Assembly: GCA_027315105.1 (NCBI GenBank) | Contig: DAHUYP010000076.1 | Span: forward strand, 62,001 to 126,000 | Reading direction: 5' to 3' | Origin: Gammaproteobacteria bacterium | GTDB taxonomy: Bacteria > Pseudomonadota > Gammaproteobacteria > Steroidobacterales > Steroidobacteraceae | DNA: 64,000 nucleotides | In this document: in pieces, positions 50,833-60,100 of the stretch | Numbering within the stretch: the stretch's first letter is position 1 | Layout of the letters: each line of letters starts with the position of its first letter | Program-made: the position numbers and the translations under genes | The notes under the pieces: model-generated | What the model saw: only the letters and a program-made list of their open reading frames with translations | The model's database searches: none | What the model was told of the DNA's origin: nothing

Positions 50833-52425
50833 ATGCGGACGGAACCAGAGCTCATCGGCGCATGCCTGGCCATGATCGGCGGCCGCGCCAGCCTGTCCGC
50901 GGCCGAGCGTACGCTGGCGAGGGCCGCGCGGGCAGAGGCGCTCGAGGCGCGCGACGGCGGCAGGATTCGCGACGCCATCGGGCGCGGAGCCGATCCGCTC
51001 GGCGACGCCCTGCAGTCGATCCGGTCGGCAGCAGAACGCCGCGGCTGCGGCGCGGTGTACACGCCGCGCGCCATCGTGCGCTCGATGACGGGCTGGCTCG
51101 CCAGCCAAGCGTGCCCGGCCCGGATCATCGATCCCGGCGCGGGCTCCGGCCGCTTCATCCTGGCGGCCGGTGAGGCCTTCCCCGATGCCGAGCTGGTGGC
51201 GGTGGAAATCGACCCGCTGTCCGCGCTGGTCCTGCGGGCCAACGTGAGTGTCCGCGGTTGGGGTGCCCGAACCCGCGTCCTGGTCGAGGATTATCGCGCG
51301 ATCGCATTGCCGCCTTGCACGGGCCCGACGGCCTTCATCGGCAACCCGCCGTACGTGCGCCATCACGGCATCAGCGCGCGCTGGAAAGCCTGGTACGCCT
51401 CGAGCTTCGCGCGCCTCGGCATCGAGGCCAGTGCGCTTGCGGGTCTGCACCTGCACTTCTTCCTCAAGACCCGCTTGCTGGCCAGGCGCGGCGATGTCGG
51501 CGCATTCATCACCGCGGCCGAGTGGCTGGACGTGAACTACGGCGCGGCATTGCGCCAGCTGCTGCTGCAGCATCTCGGCGTACTCGCTCTGCACGTTCTG
51601 GCGCCGAGTGTCGAGGCATTTCCCGGTACCGCGACCACGGCGGTGATCACCTGTTTTCGCGTCGGCGAGACCACCGGGCCGCTGCGGGTGCGCTCGGCAC
51701 TGCGTTTGCACGGCCGCAACGCTCTGGCTCGAGGCGCACCCGTGGCGCATGCACTGCTGCGGTCGGCGCCGCGCTGGTCCGTGCTCGTTCGTCCGCGGCC
51801 ACGGCCGATCGCCGGCGCCATCGAGCTGGGCGAGCTGTTCCGAGTGCATCGCGGGCAGGCGACCGGAGCCAATGACATCTGGATCGCCGGCGCGCATGCC
51901 GATGGCTTGCCCGATCGCGTCAAGCTGCCGGCCGTCACCAGGGCCAGGGAGCTGCTGCAGGCCGGATCGCGGCTGTCATCGGTCGCGCTGTTGCGGCGGG
52001 TGATCGATCTGCCTTGCGACCTGGAGGATTTCACCGCCGAGGAGCGACGCAGCGTCGATGCATTTCTGTCCTGGGCGAAGCGCCACGGAGCGCATCGGGG
52101 TTACATCGCCCGGCACCGCAAGGCATGGTGGTCGGTGGGATTGAAAGCGCCCGCGCCGATCCTCTGCACGTACATGGCGCGCCGGCCGCCGCAGTTCACG
52201 CTCAACGCATGCGGGGCGCGGCACCTCAATATCGCCCATGGACTGTATCCGCGCGAGTACCTGCCTGCTGCCACTCTGCGCCTGCTGCTCGCGTGGCTCA
52301 ATCGTCACGTCGACGTCGCCGGCGGCAGAACCTATGCCGGCGGCTTGACCAAATTCGAACCCAAGGAAGTGGAGCGACTGCGCATTCCGGAGCCGGCATC
52401 GCTCGGCGCCGACAGCGTCGTCTGA
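50833..52425 (+). CDS. Orphan N6-adenine-type DNA methyltransferase (TaqI/Eco57I-like)
   Basis: A 530-residue enzyme. The SAM motif IDPGAGSGRFILAAG follows a GAVYTPRAIVRSMTGW region, and the catalytic motif IV is GNPPYVRHHG. The C-terminal half resembles target-recognition domains of gamma-class adenine methyltransferases such as M.TaqI and type IIG enzymes. No nuclease domain is visible in the protein, and no restriction gene adjoins it. It may be a solitary regulatory or anti-restriction methylase. Start ATG at 50833. Confidence 0.82.
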   Translation: MRTEPELIGACLAMIGGRASLSAAERTLARAARAEALEARDGGRIRDAIGRGADPLGDALQSIRSAAERRGCGAVYTPRAIVRSMTGWLASQACPARIIDPGAGSGRFILAAGEAFPDAELVAVEIDPLSALVLRANVSVRGWGARTRVLVEDYRAIALPPCTGPTAFIGNPPYVRHHGISARWKAWYASSFARLGIEASALAGLHLHFFLKTRLLARRGDVGAFITAAEWLDVNYGAALRQLLLQHLGVLALHVLAPSVEAFPGTATTAVITCFRVGETTGPLRVRSALRLHGRNALARGAPVAHALLRSAPRWSVLVRPRPRPIAGAIELGELFRVHRGQATGANDIWIAGAHADGLPDRVKLPAVTRARELLQAGSRLSSVALLRRVIDLPCDLEDFTAEERRSVDAFLSWAKRHGAHRGYIARHRKAWWSVGLKAPAPILCTYMARRPPQFTLNACGARHLNIAHGLYPREYLPAATLRLLLAWLNRHVDVAGGRTYAGGLTKFEPKEVERLRIPEPASLGADSVV

Positions 52426-52644
52426 CGGCCGGCGAAGCCGCCGCGCACCTGGCCGATGCCGGCCGGTACGCCCGCGGTGCCGGCAAGCGCTGCGACGAGC
52501 CGGATCGGGCAGCGCGATCGCCGGCGCTTCAATTTGACATTGCGTGACGCCGGCGGGCCATACGGCCGGAAAAAGTGCACTCCGATCAGCACGATCCGGG
52601 ATCGATGTCACTCCAGCAATCCCGGCACTGAACAAGAATGGCCC

Positions 52645-53142
52645 ATGGAACGCTGCAAGGCAGGGCAAGCGTATGCGTATCAGGGCTCGCGCCGGCCGCG
52701 TCATCGCGGGTTTTCGCTGCTCGAGCTGATGCTCGCGACCGGTGCGCTCGCCACGCTGGTCGCACTGGGTGCATCCGGCTTCTCGTCCTATTATGACAGG
52801 GCCAAGGACAGCGCCGCGGAAGGCGACATCACCCGCATCGAGGCAGCCATCGAGCTGTACCGCACGGCCAACAACCAGCTGCCGAATTCCCTGGCGGACA
52901 TCAACATGGACACCGTGACGGATCCCTGGGGAAGACCCTACCAGTACCTGAATTTCACCGGGCTTAAGGGCAAGGGCCCGATGCGCAAGGACCGCAACCT
53001 CGTGCCGATCAACAGCGACTATGACCTTTACAGTGTCGGCAAGGACGGTGCATCGGTTCCGCCGCTGACGGCGCCCGTCAGCCAGGACGACATCGTGCGC
53101 GCCAACAACGGCGGTTTTATCGGGCTCGCGTCGGACTACTAG
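52645..53142 (+). CDS. Type II secretion/type IV-pilus-like pseudopilin (GspG-like)
   Basis: A 165-residue prepilin. The class III signal RGFSLLELMLATGAL has the cleavage site after Gly and Glu at position 5 of the mature protein. The C-terminal region with WGRPYQYLNF and LYSVGKDG matches the calcium-binding major pseudopilin fold of GspG. No other secretion-machine gene is next to it. Start ATG at 52645. The GGDEF-EAL gene begins 2 bp after its stop. Confidence 0.85.
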   Translation: MERCKAGQAYAYQGSRRPRHRGFSLLELMLATGALATLVALGASGFSSYYDRAKDSAAEGDITRIEAAIELYRTANNQLPNSLADINMDTVTDPWGRPYQYLNFTGLKGKGPMRKDRNLVPINSDYDLYSVGKDGASVPPLTAPVSQDDIVRANNGGFIGLASDY

Positions 53143-53144
53143 GC

Positions 53145-55997
53145 ATGCGGCGCGCGGCAGGATCCAGCTACCTGCGAGGCAAACTCGCGCGCCGCCTGCT
53201 CGCGGTGATCGCGCTCGCGGCCGTGGTCCCGGTGCTGTTTGCGAGCGTCATCGCCTACCGCCAGCTGCTGCGCGCCGCCGACTTGCGCCAGACGCGGACC
53301 ATGCACGAGGAGGCGAAGGACGCCGCATTGGCCGTGCTCGGCCAATTCGAGATCGCGGCCGCCTCCCTGGCGCTGGCCGATTCGCAGTCCGCCGCTTCCG
53401 CATTCCCATCGTACGGACGGGCTGGCGACCTGATGGCGGTCGATATGCTCTCCACCGCGACTGCGGCTCAATGGACGCTTGCTACGGCGGCGATGAACGG
53501 GGAGCAGCGCCGGCGCCTGCTCAGCGGCGAACCCGTGCTGTACTGGGCAGACGAGCGGGGACCGCAGCGTTCGCTGTATCTGGCGCGACTGCAGGCGGGC
53601 AACGCGCGGCTGGCGCGCGGCCGGATCGATCTGCAGCGCTTGCTGGATCGGGTGGCGCCTCCGGTCGAGGATTTCGGCATCGCACTCGAAGACCCCGCGC
53701 TCCCTTCGACTCTGGTCCGGGACGGACGCAATCGTGTGCCGACTGCCGTGTTCCAGGCGCTCGCCGAGGCGGCGCCCGCGCGAAGCGCACAGCATCCGTG
53801 GACCGATGCGCGCGGCGCCTGGTGCGGCATCACCTGGGATCTGTTCCTCGACGGCAGTTTCGCCGCCCCGCCGCTCAGGATCCTGATCGGCGAGCCGACT
53901 GACGATGCGGCGGCCGCACTCGGCGGCTTGCGGCTCACCATTCCCTTGTCGCTCGTCGGCGCCATGGCGTTCGCGCTTTGGCTGGCCGTGGCGCACCTGC
54001 GGCGCTATCTCGGGCCGCTGCAGACCCTGACCGCCGCGACCCGGCAGCTCGGTGCGCGCAATTTCGACGTCCTGGTGGACATCCGTACCGACGACGAGCT
54101 GTCCGCTCTCGGAGCCGACTTCAATCGCATGGCGAGCAGCCTGAGGGAGCAGGTGACGACGCTCGAGGCGGTGGCGCAGGTCGATCGCCTGCTGCTGCAG
54201 ACCCAGAGTCTGGAAAAGGTGCTGGATGCTCTGCTGCCGTGCATCGCTCGAGTGCTGAAGTGTGTGCGCGTCTCGGTACTGCTGATCGATCAGGACGCCA
54301 GCCGTTATGCGGACGTCCATGAGCACTGCCCGGGCGAGCCGGCCGCCCAGGCGGTGCGCCGCGTGCCGATCGAGCAGGCGCTGCTGGCGGCGGCCCCCGG
54401 CGAGCGCGACGGGCCGCCGGACGACGGCGCGGTGAGTGCGCTGTTCGGCGTGCCTCCCGCGGCCGCCAGTTCGAGCGGCGCGCGCTCGCAGATCTGGCCG
54501 TTGCGGCATGGCGGGCAGATCGCGGGCTTCCTCTGCCTGGCCTGGAGCTCGCCCGAAGAAGCGCCACCGGCCAGCGACGCGACCGTTCGCGGCTTCGCCG
54601 ACCGGCTCACGGTCGCGCTGGCGAATCTATCCTACGAGCACGAGCTGCTTCGCCGCGCGCATTTCGACGGCCTGACGGGACTCGCCAACCGCGAATTCTT
54701 TCGGCAGACGCTGCAGGCCAGGCTGTCCGGAGGAGGCGAGAGCGGTCGCAGCTCGGCCCTGCTGTATGTCGATCTCGACGGCTTCAAGAAGGTCAACGAC
54801 AGTGCCGGCCACGAGGCGGGCGATGCGCTGCTGGTGGAGATCGCCGCGCGGCTCAAGGCGAGTGCGCGTGCGGGCGACACGGTGGCGCGACTCGGGGGTG
54901 ATGAATTCGCGATCCTGCTCGCCGACGGCACGCAGGCTGCGGATGCCGCGGCGGTGGCCAAGCACATTCTGGTGGCGCTCGAGCCGGTGGTGGTGGTTGC
55001 GGGCGTGGAACGATGGGTCTCGGGCAGCGTCGGCGTTGCGCTGGTGCCCGCGGATGGCGATAGCGTCGAGCTGTTGCTGCGTAACGCCGACATCGCGATG
55101 TATCAGGCCAAGGAGCGCGGCGGCGACCAGGTCGCCTTCTTCTCTCCGGCAATGCACGAGACGATGAACACGCGCATCTCGCTCGAGATCGGTTTGCAAA
55201 GGGCGATCGAGAGAGGCGAACTGGCGTTGTACTACCAGCCGATCGTGCGGGACGATCGGCTCACGGGGGTCGAAGCCCTGCTGCGCTGGGTACGGCGCTC
55301 CGGCCCGTCGGTGGGTCCGGCGGAGTTCATCCCGATCGCCGAGCAGAGCAATCTCATATTGTCCATCGGCGATTGGGTTCTCAAGCAGGCCTGCGCGGAC
55401 TACGCCCGCTGGAGCGCGCTCGGGATCGCGCCGGACTACGTCTCGATCAACGTCGCGCCGCGACAGCTGCGGTCGAGCGAGTTCGTCGACGATCTGCACA
55501 AGGTGATGCTGCTGCACGGCGTGTCGCCGGCGCGCATCCAGATCGAGATCACCGAGAGCGCGGTGGCCGGCGACACGGACATGGAAACGGCGCTCGCGCG
55601 CGTGTCGCAGCTGGGAGTTCGCCTGGCGATGGATGATTTCGGCACCGGTCATTCATCGTTGAGTCATCTGCATCGCTATCCCTTCGATGTCGTGAAGATC
55701 GATCGATCGTTCGTGGTCGAACTGCCGGACAGCAAGGTCGCATCGCAGCTGGTGCGCACCATCATTCGGATGGCGCACGGCCTCGAAAAGGCGGTGGTCG
55801 CGGAGGGGGTCGAAACCGAGCCGCAACGGGACCTGCTGCGCTCACTCGGCTGTGATTACATGCAGGGTTACCTGTTTGGGACACCGTGCACCGAAGCGCA
55901 CCTGCGGCCGATGCTCGCCGCTGCGCCGAAAGTCAAACAGGGGTCGGGCGATCCGGCCGATGACGACGCTGCCGCGTCGAGCCGCAGTGCGGCCTAG
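53145..55997 (+). CDS. Bifunctional-looking GGDEF-EAL cyclic-di-GMP protein
   Basis: A 950-residue membrane protein. It has an N-terminal helix (about 17-37), a periplasmic sensor region, a second transmembrane helix (about 265-285), HAMP (about 285-340), a GAF-like region (about 350-490), a GGDEF domain with intact LGGDEFAIL and an upstream inhibitory RxxD site (RAGD), and a C-terminal EAL domain with GVEALLRW and MDDFGTGHSS. Both the cyclase and phosphodiesterase motifs are intact, so the balance of activities cannot be predicted. It follows the pseudopilin by 2 bp. Confidence 0.93.
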   Translation: MRRAAGSSYLRGKLARRLLAVIALAAVVPVLFASVIAYRQLLRAADLRQTRTMHEEAKDAALAVLGQFEIAAASLALADSQSAASAFPSYGRAGDLMAVDMLSTATAAQWTLATAAMNGEQRRRLLSGEPVLYWADERGPQRSLYLARLQAGNARLARGRIDLQRLLDRVAPPVEDFGIALEDPALPSTLVRDGRNRVPTAVFQALAEAAPARSAQHPWTDARGAWCGITWDLFLDGSFAAPPLRILIGEPTDDAAAALGGLRLTIPLSLVGAMAFALWLAVAHLRRYLGPLQTLTAATRQLGARNFDVLVDIRTDDELSALGADFNRMASSLREQVTTLEAVAQVDRLLLQTQSLEKVLDALLPCIARVLKCVRVSVLLIDQDASRYADVHEHCPGEPAAQAVRRVPIEQALLAAAPGERDGPPDDGAVSALFGVPPAAASSSGARSQIWPLRHGGQIAGFLCLAWSSPEEAPPASDATVRGFADRLTVALANLSYEHELLRRAHFDGLTGLANREFFRQTLQARLSGGGESGRSSALLYVDLDGFKKVNDSAGHEAGDALLVEIAARLKASARAGDTVARLGGDEFAILLADGTQAADAAAVAKHILVALEPVVVVAGVERWVSGSVGVALVPADGDSVELLLRNADIAMYQAKERGGDQVAFFSPAMHETMNTRISLEIGLQRAIERGELALYYQPIVRDDRLTGVEALLRWVRRSGPSVGPAEFIPIAEQSNLILSIGDWVLKQACADYARWSALGIAPDYVSINVAPRQLRSSEFVDDLHKVMLLHGVSPARIQIEITESAVAGDTDMETALARVSQLGVRLAMDDFGTGHSSLSHLHRYPFDVVKIDRSFVVELPDSKVASQLVRTIIRMAHGLEKAVVAEGVETEPQRDLLRSLGCDYMQGYLFGTPCTEAHLRPMLAAAPKVKQGSGDPADDDAAASSRSAA

Positions 55998-56069
55998 CCG
56001 CGTGCCGTCGCTCCCGGGCAGGCTGCGCGATGACCGGCAGGCGCGATCGGCGGCGGCGGCGTGCGCGTC

Positions 56070-56543
56070 TCAGTTCGGGCGTGCCAATCGATCCTTGGCT
56101 CCGCGGCTGTCGAAGTACGCGATGATGAGCCCGAAGAGAGACATCGCAAGCAGGTTGCCAGCCAACCTCGCGGCGCTGAATGTCGGCCGGTGTCCAACGG
56201 CCGATAACGGCATCACCACGTAGTTCATGACCACGAAGATCACCAGACCGTAGGCGAGGCCCGCGGCTATCCACCAGCGCCGCTGCAGCTTGCATTGACC
56301 GGCGCCAACCACGTAGATGGCCGCGATCAGGCAGGACATTCCCCATTGCAGGGCAAGACCGAGGATTGCCGCTGGCAGACCCATCCGGAACGACGCCTGG
56401 CCCAGTACACCGCTGGCGATGGCCTTCAGGATCGCAGGCGGGCTGAGCCAGTTGATCAGACACGCGGCACCGATATCGATCGTGCCGGCGGTAAGACCGG
56501 CCTTCAGGATCACACGAACTGCCGGCCGCAGCGTAATCGCCAT
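56070..56543 (-). CDS. Small integral membrane protein
   Basis: A 157-residue protein with about four transmembrane helices (AVRVILKAGLTAGTIDIGAAC, GLALQWGMSCLIAAIYVV, GLAYGLVIFVVMNYVVMP, LLAMSLFGLIIAYF). Some resemblance to DUF1440/YagU-like inner-membrane proteins is possible but weak. GGAG precedes the ATG at 56543. It lies 21 bp downstream of the TauE/SafE gene on the same strand and is probably co-expressed. Confidence 0.65.
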   Translation of the reverse strand: MAITLRPAVRVILKAGLTAGTIDIGAACLINWLSPPAILKAIASGVLGQASFRMGLPAAILGLALQWGMSCLIAAIYVVGAGQCKLQRRWWIAAGLAYGLVIFVVMNYVVMPLSAVGHRPTFSAARLAGNLLAMSLFGLIIAYFDSRGAKDRLARPN

Positions 56544-56564
56544 GAGCACATCTCCAGGGCGCAA

Positions 56565-57338
56565 TCAGACTTGCGCCAGGCTGCGTACCAGCATGTACAG
56601 GGCCACGCACAGCAACACGACGCCGAAAACACGATGCAGCAGCATGCGTTCGCGCGACAGCCGCATGGCCAGCCGCGCTCCCAGCCAGCCCCCGGCGACG
56701 CCGCCGGCAATGTACTCGGCGGCAATCATCCAGGCGACGAACCCGGACAGCGCATAGTTGAATGCCGTGGTGAGGCCGAATGTGCCGACCGCGACCAGTG
56801 ACGAGCCGATCGCCTCGATGATCGACATACCGGTGGCGAAGACGAGGCCGGGTACGATCAGGAAGCCGCCGCCGATGCCGAAGAATCCCGACAGCAGGCC
56901 GACCGCGAGTCCGGCCGCCGTGACCTTGGCCATTGCGGCGCGTGAGACCGGCGATCGATGGACCGGAACCGGCTGGCCGCCGCGCTGCATGAGCACGGCA
57001 ACGACGATCATCAGCAGGCCGAACAGCACCAGTAGCTTCCGGCCCTCGATACCCTTGCCCAGACTCGAGCCGAGCGCGGCGCCGGCGATGCCGACCAGAG
57101 CGAACGTCAGAGCAGCGCCCCAGCGGACGTGGCCGGCGCGCGCGTGCGGAACCAGGTTGATGAAGGCCGTCACCGCCACCGCCAGCGCCGTGGTGCCGAT
57201 GGCGACGTGGGGATCCTTCACGCCGACCAGGTAGAGCAGCAGCGGCACGGCCAGGATCGAGCCGCCGCCGCCGATCAGCCCGAGAGAGAAGCCGACCATG
57301 ATACCCGAGAGCACGGCGAAGACGTCTTGCGTTGTCAT
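56565..57338 (-). CDS. TauE/SafE-family sulfite/organosulfur exporter-like permease
   Basis: A 257-residue membrane protein with about eight helices and the two-repeat glycine-rich motif of the family (GLIGGGGSILAVPLLLYLVG in the first half, LLSGFFGIGGGFLIVPGLVF in the second). Members export sulfite, sulfoacetate or related anions. Given the Sox-like genes earlier in the window, a sulfur link is possible but only inferred. No regulator adjoins it. Confidence 0.88.
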   Translation of the reverse strand: MTTQDVFAVLSGIMVGFSLGLIGGGGSILAVPLLLYLVGVKDPHVAIGTTALAVAVTAFINLVPHARAGHVRWGAALTFALVGIAGAALGSSLGKGIEGRKLLVLFGLLMIVVAVLMQRGGQPVPVHRSPVSRAAMAKVTAAGLAVGLLSGFFGIGGGFLIVPGLVFATGMSIIEAIGSSLVAVGTFGLTTAFNYALSGFVAWMIAAEYIAGGVAGGWLGARLAMRLSRERMLLHRVFGVVLLCVALYMLVRSLAQV

Positions 57339-57790
57339 GGGCCGTTACCTTCGCCCGAACCATCGATGCCCAGAGGTCGTCATGCCCAGAGGTCGTCGCC
57401 TCGGATGGCAGCTGAATCTCAGAATTTGACAGCCAACCCGGTGGTGCGCGCCAGGATCCGTGGTGGATAGTCGGCGCCGCCGATCGCGCCGGACAGAAGC
57501 GCGATGCGTCGCTCACGCATCCCGCAGCGCTGCGGTAGTCCTGCTGCGGGCGCGATTGGCATCGCGGAATCGTACTCGCGTTTGACGTGCGTGTCCTGCG
57601 CAATTCCGGGACGGGGCGACCGGTATTGCAAATGGCGCCTGACCGGCGCTCGATTCCGACACGTGCCAGATCTGCGCCCGCGGTGTCGCTCAGTCTGCAT
57701 GGCAGCGCCCGCTCGAACATTGATCCGGTCGCAGACGGCATCCTTTGCAATCACTGCACGCCCGAGCCTATCCTTGCAGGATCGCAGCCG
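57339..57790. other. 452-bp stretch with no convincing gene
   Basis: The only reading frame of note is on the minus strand, ending at 57419 with the sequence ADYPPRILARTTGLAVKF, which resembles the C-terminal aromatic strand of an outer-membrane barrel. The residues before it are Arg/Cys-rich and not protein-like, so it may be a decayed gene remnant or chance. A candidate promoter for the following HdeD gene (TTGCAA 57745-57750, 18-bp spacer, TATCCT 57769-57774) is visible. Confidence 0.35.
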
Positions 57791-58405
57791 ATGGAAATTG
57801 CCGTGTCAACGAACAAATCAGATCTTGAGCGAACTCAGGGCGCGGTGGCGACGAAGCTGCATGCTCATTGGCGGCTGTTTCTCATCGAGGGCATCATTCT
57901 GATCGGCTTGGGCGTGGCGGCCATCGTGCTGCCGCCGATCGCCACGGTTGCAGTCGAGATCATCATCGGCTGGCTGCTGCTGATCAGCGGAATCGTCGGC
58001 TTGATCACCACTTTTCGAATGCAGCGTGCGCCCGGATTCTGGTGGTCGCTGCTCTCGGCCACGCTGGCGATCGTGGCCGGTGTCGTGCTGCTGCGCTGGC
58101 CGCTCAGCGGCGTCCTGTCGCTCACCCTGATCCTGACCGTGTTCTTCGTGATCGAGGGCGTGACATCGATCCTCTACGCGCTCGAGCACAAGCGCGAGCT
58201 CTCGAGCCGATGGGGCTGGATGCTGGTCAGCGGCGCGATCGATCTGGTGCTGGCGGGCATCATATTTCTCGGTCTTCCGGGCACGGCCGCTTGGGCGATC
58301 GGCTTGCTGGTGGGCATCAACATGGTCGTCGGCGGCGCGGCGCTGGTCGCGATGGCCTTGCGCGCCCGCACGCTCGGCCCGGGCGCGGCCGCTCGGAACA
58401 GCTGA
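57791..58405 (+). CDS. HdeD-family (DUF308) membrane protein
   Basis: A 204-residue protein with six transmembrane segments and the repeated DUF308 pattern (LFLIEGIILIGLGVAAIVLPP, then VEIIIGWLLLISGIVGLI, GAIDLVLAGIIFLGLPG). HdeD is linked to acid resistance at high cell density in E. coli. The ATG at 57791 begins MEIAVSTNKSDLER. Likely a stress-response protein in the inner membrane. Confidence 0.9.
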   Translation: MEIAVSTNKSDLERTQGAVATKLHAHWRLFLIEGIILIGLGVAAIVLPPIATVAVEIIIGWLLLISGIVGLITTFRMQRAPGFWWSLLSATLAIVAGVVLLRWPLSGVLSLTLILTVFFVIEGVTSILYALEHKRELSSRWGWMLVSGAIDLVLAGIIFLGLPGTAAWAIGLLVGINMVVGGAALVAMALRARTLGPGAAARNS

Positions 58406-58548
58406 GCGCGGCCCAAGCGGCCGATCTCCCCTGGAGTGAGGTGCGCGATGCGGATCGCGCCGGCGTGCTCGATCGACGTCTGCGGCCGAGCAGTGGGTTG
58501 GTCGCTGGAATCGCGGCGGACGGGAACTACAACAGCATTGGGGGACGT

Positions 58549-59595
58549 ATGAACACTTCGTTGCGCATTCCGGGCTATTTGCAAGGTCTTGCAGTGGGGC
58601 TGGCATTGTTCTGCGGCGGGCACCGCGGGGTCCTGGCCGAGCCGCCGCCCGCCGCCGTGACCGACGCTTCGACCGCTTCCCCGACGAGCGATGCCCAGGA
58701 CTCCCTTCCCAGGCGAGACTTTCTCGCGGCGCTGAGGCAGGGCTTTTCGGAGGACTTCGATCAGGAAGTGGTGCGTGGACATTTTGACGTCGGCTCACCA
58801 CCGGACGTGCATCGCTACTATTGCATGGTCAATGCCAAGACGGGCAAGAGCGAGGCAAATGCCGTTGCAGGCCAGCTCGTGGTGCGGGCCGACAAGATGA
58901 CTGGCATCAAGGGAGCGGCCGTCTCTCCGTTCAGCTGTGCCGACGCGGCGCGCGCAGGAACCCTGGTCACCACCGGATACGTGCTGAGCGACAGCCTCAG
59001 CAAGAAGGTCATTGCGGCTTCGCCGGCGCAAGCCCCGGCGCCGGCCGCCGCCGCCGTCCCGGCTACCGCCGCTGCGGTGGTCCCGGCCAGCACCGCCGCC
59101 GTCCCTGCTACCGCCGCTGCGGCGGTCCCGGCCGGCGCTGCCGCCGTCCCAGCCGGCGCTGCCGCCGTCCCAGCCGGCGGGCCCGCCCAGATGGACGTGA
59201 TGGCTGTGTACCGACGCTTCATCGCCGGCCAGAACGCGCACGATCGCGCAGGCGTCTCGGAGACGCTGCTGCATTCAAGCGATTTCGTGTGGGCCCGATA
59301 CGATGGCAATTCGATATGGGGATACAAGGAGGCCATGGAGGCGTTCGAGCAGGCGTGGAATGGTACCTGGAAGATGGATCCGCAAATGGAGGAACCGCGC
59401 ATCGCCAGCGTATCACCAGGCGTCGCGGTGCTGATTGCGCCCCTGCTGGTCACGCGGGGCGACCCGGGCAAGAGTGCATCCACGATCCCGATCAGGTGGG
59501 GCGGCGTCTTCACGCAGACACAGTCCGGATGGCGCATAGCGTCGATATTCATCTCGCCGTTCGAGAACTGGCGGGCGCCGGCGTCGGGCGGCTGA
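58549..59595 (+). CDS. Secreted two-domain protein with Ala-Val-Pro repeat linker and SnoaL-like C domain
   Basis: A 348-residue exported protein (signal about residues 1-31, ending GVLAEP). The N domain (about 50-155) has YYCMVNAKTGKSEANA and a lone pair of cysteines. A long linker of AVPA(T/G)AA-type repeats separates it from a C domain (about 210-345) resembling SnoaL/DUF4440 folds (VMAVYRRFIAGQNAHDRAGV, WGYKEAMEAFEQAWNGTW, GGVFTQTQSGWRI). GGGGGA precedes the ATG at 58549. Role unknown; periplasmic or secreted location is inferred. Confidence 0.72.
   Translation: MNTSLRIPGYLQGLAVGLALFCGGHRGVLAEPPPAAVTDASTASPTSDAQDSLPRRDFLAALRQGFSEDFDQEVVRGHFDVGSPPDVHRYYCMVNAKTGKSEANAVAGQLVVRADKMTGIKGAAVSPFSCADAARAGTLVTTGYVLSDSLSKKVIAASPAQAPAPAAAAVPATAAAVVPASTAAVPATAAAAVPAGAAAVPAGAAAVPAGGPAQMDVMAVYRRFIAGQNAHDRAGVSETLLHSSDFVWARYDGNSIWGYKEAMEAFEQAWNGTWKMDPQMEEPRIASVSPGVAVLIAPLLVTRGDPGKSASTIPIRWGGVFTQTQSGWRIASIFISPFENWRAPASGG
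59041..59185 (+). repeat. In-frame 21-bp repeats coding for the Ala/Val/Pro linker
   Basis: Units related to GGCGCTGCCGCCGTCCCAGC recur within the secreted-protein gene; the copies at 59134-59154 and 59155-59175 are identical over 21 bp, and earlier copies are diverged. They keep the reading frame, so copy-number change would alter linker length without breaking the gene. Confidence 0.75.
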
Positions 59596-59702
59596 CCGAA
59601 AGCCCGGATGCACGCGAAGCCTGTGGAAGTGCCGCAAAACGGCGTTGCCATAATTGCCGAGGTCCGTGCGGGCGGGTGCCCGCGGCCGCGAGGACGATTC
59701 GG

Positions 59703-60056
59703 ATGAATCAATTTCTGGTGCCGCTGGTCGGCATCGGCCTCTATGCCGCCTGGCGGTGGATCCACGCTCGGCGCATCCGCAGCACGGTCGCCCCGCTGCT
59801 GGCGCAGGGCGCGACCGTGATCGACGTACGCTCGGCCGCGGAGTTCTGCCGCGGGCATGTCGAGCACAGTCTCAACATACCGCTGGGCGAAATCGAGCGC
59901 GCGCCGCTGCCCGCGGACCCGAGCCGCTGGCTCATCGTCTGCTGCGCCTCCGGGGCCAGGAGCGCCATCGCGGCGAGGATCCTGCGCCAGCGCGGCTTCG
60001 CGCGGGTGATCAACGGCGTATCCTGGGCGAACGTCGCCCGGTGCCGCGTCGCCTGA
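59703..60056 (+). CDS. Membrane-anchored rhodanese-like protein
   Basis: A 117-residue protein with an N-terminal membrane helix (MNQFLVPLVGIGLYAAWRW) and a rhodanese domain: VIDVRSAAEFCRGHVEHSLNIPL and the active-site loop VCCASGARSAIAA with the persulfide cysteine. Such proteins carry sulfane sulfur. It precedes, in the opposite direction, the hyp genes. Start ATG at 59703. Confidence 0.88.
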   Translation: MNQFLVPLVGIGLYAAWRWIHARRIRSTVAPLLAQGATVIDVRSAAEFCRGHVEHSLNIPLGEIERAPLPADPSRWLIVCCASGARSAIAARILRQRGFARVINGVSWANVARCRVA

Positions 60057-60100
60057 CGCGGCATGGGCGCGTCCCGGTCGCCCCGGCATCGCCTGCAGTC

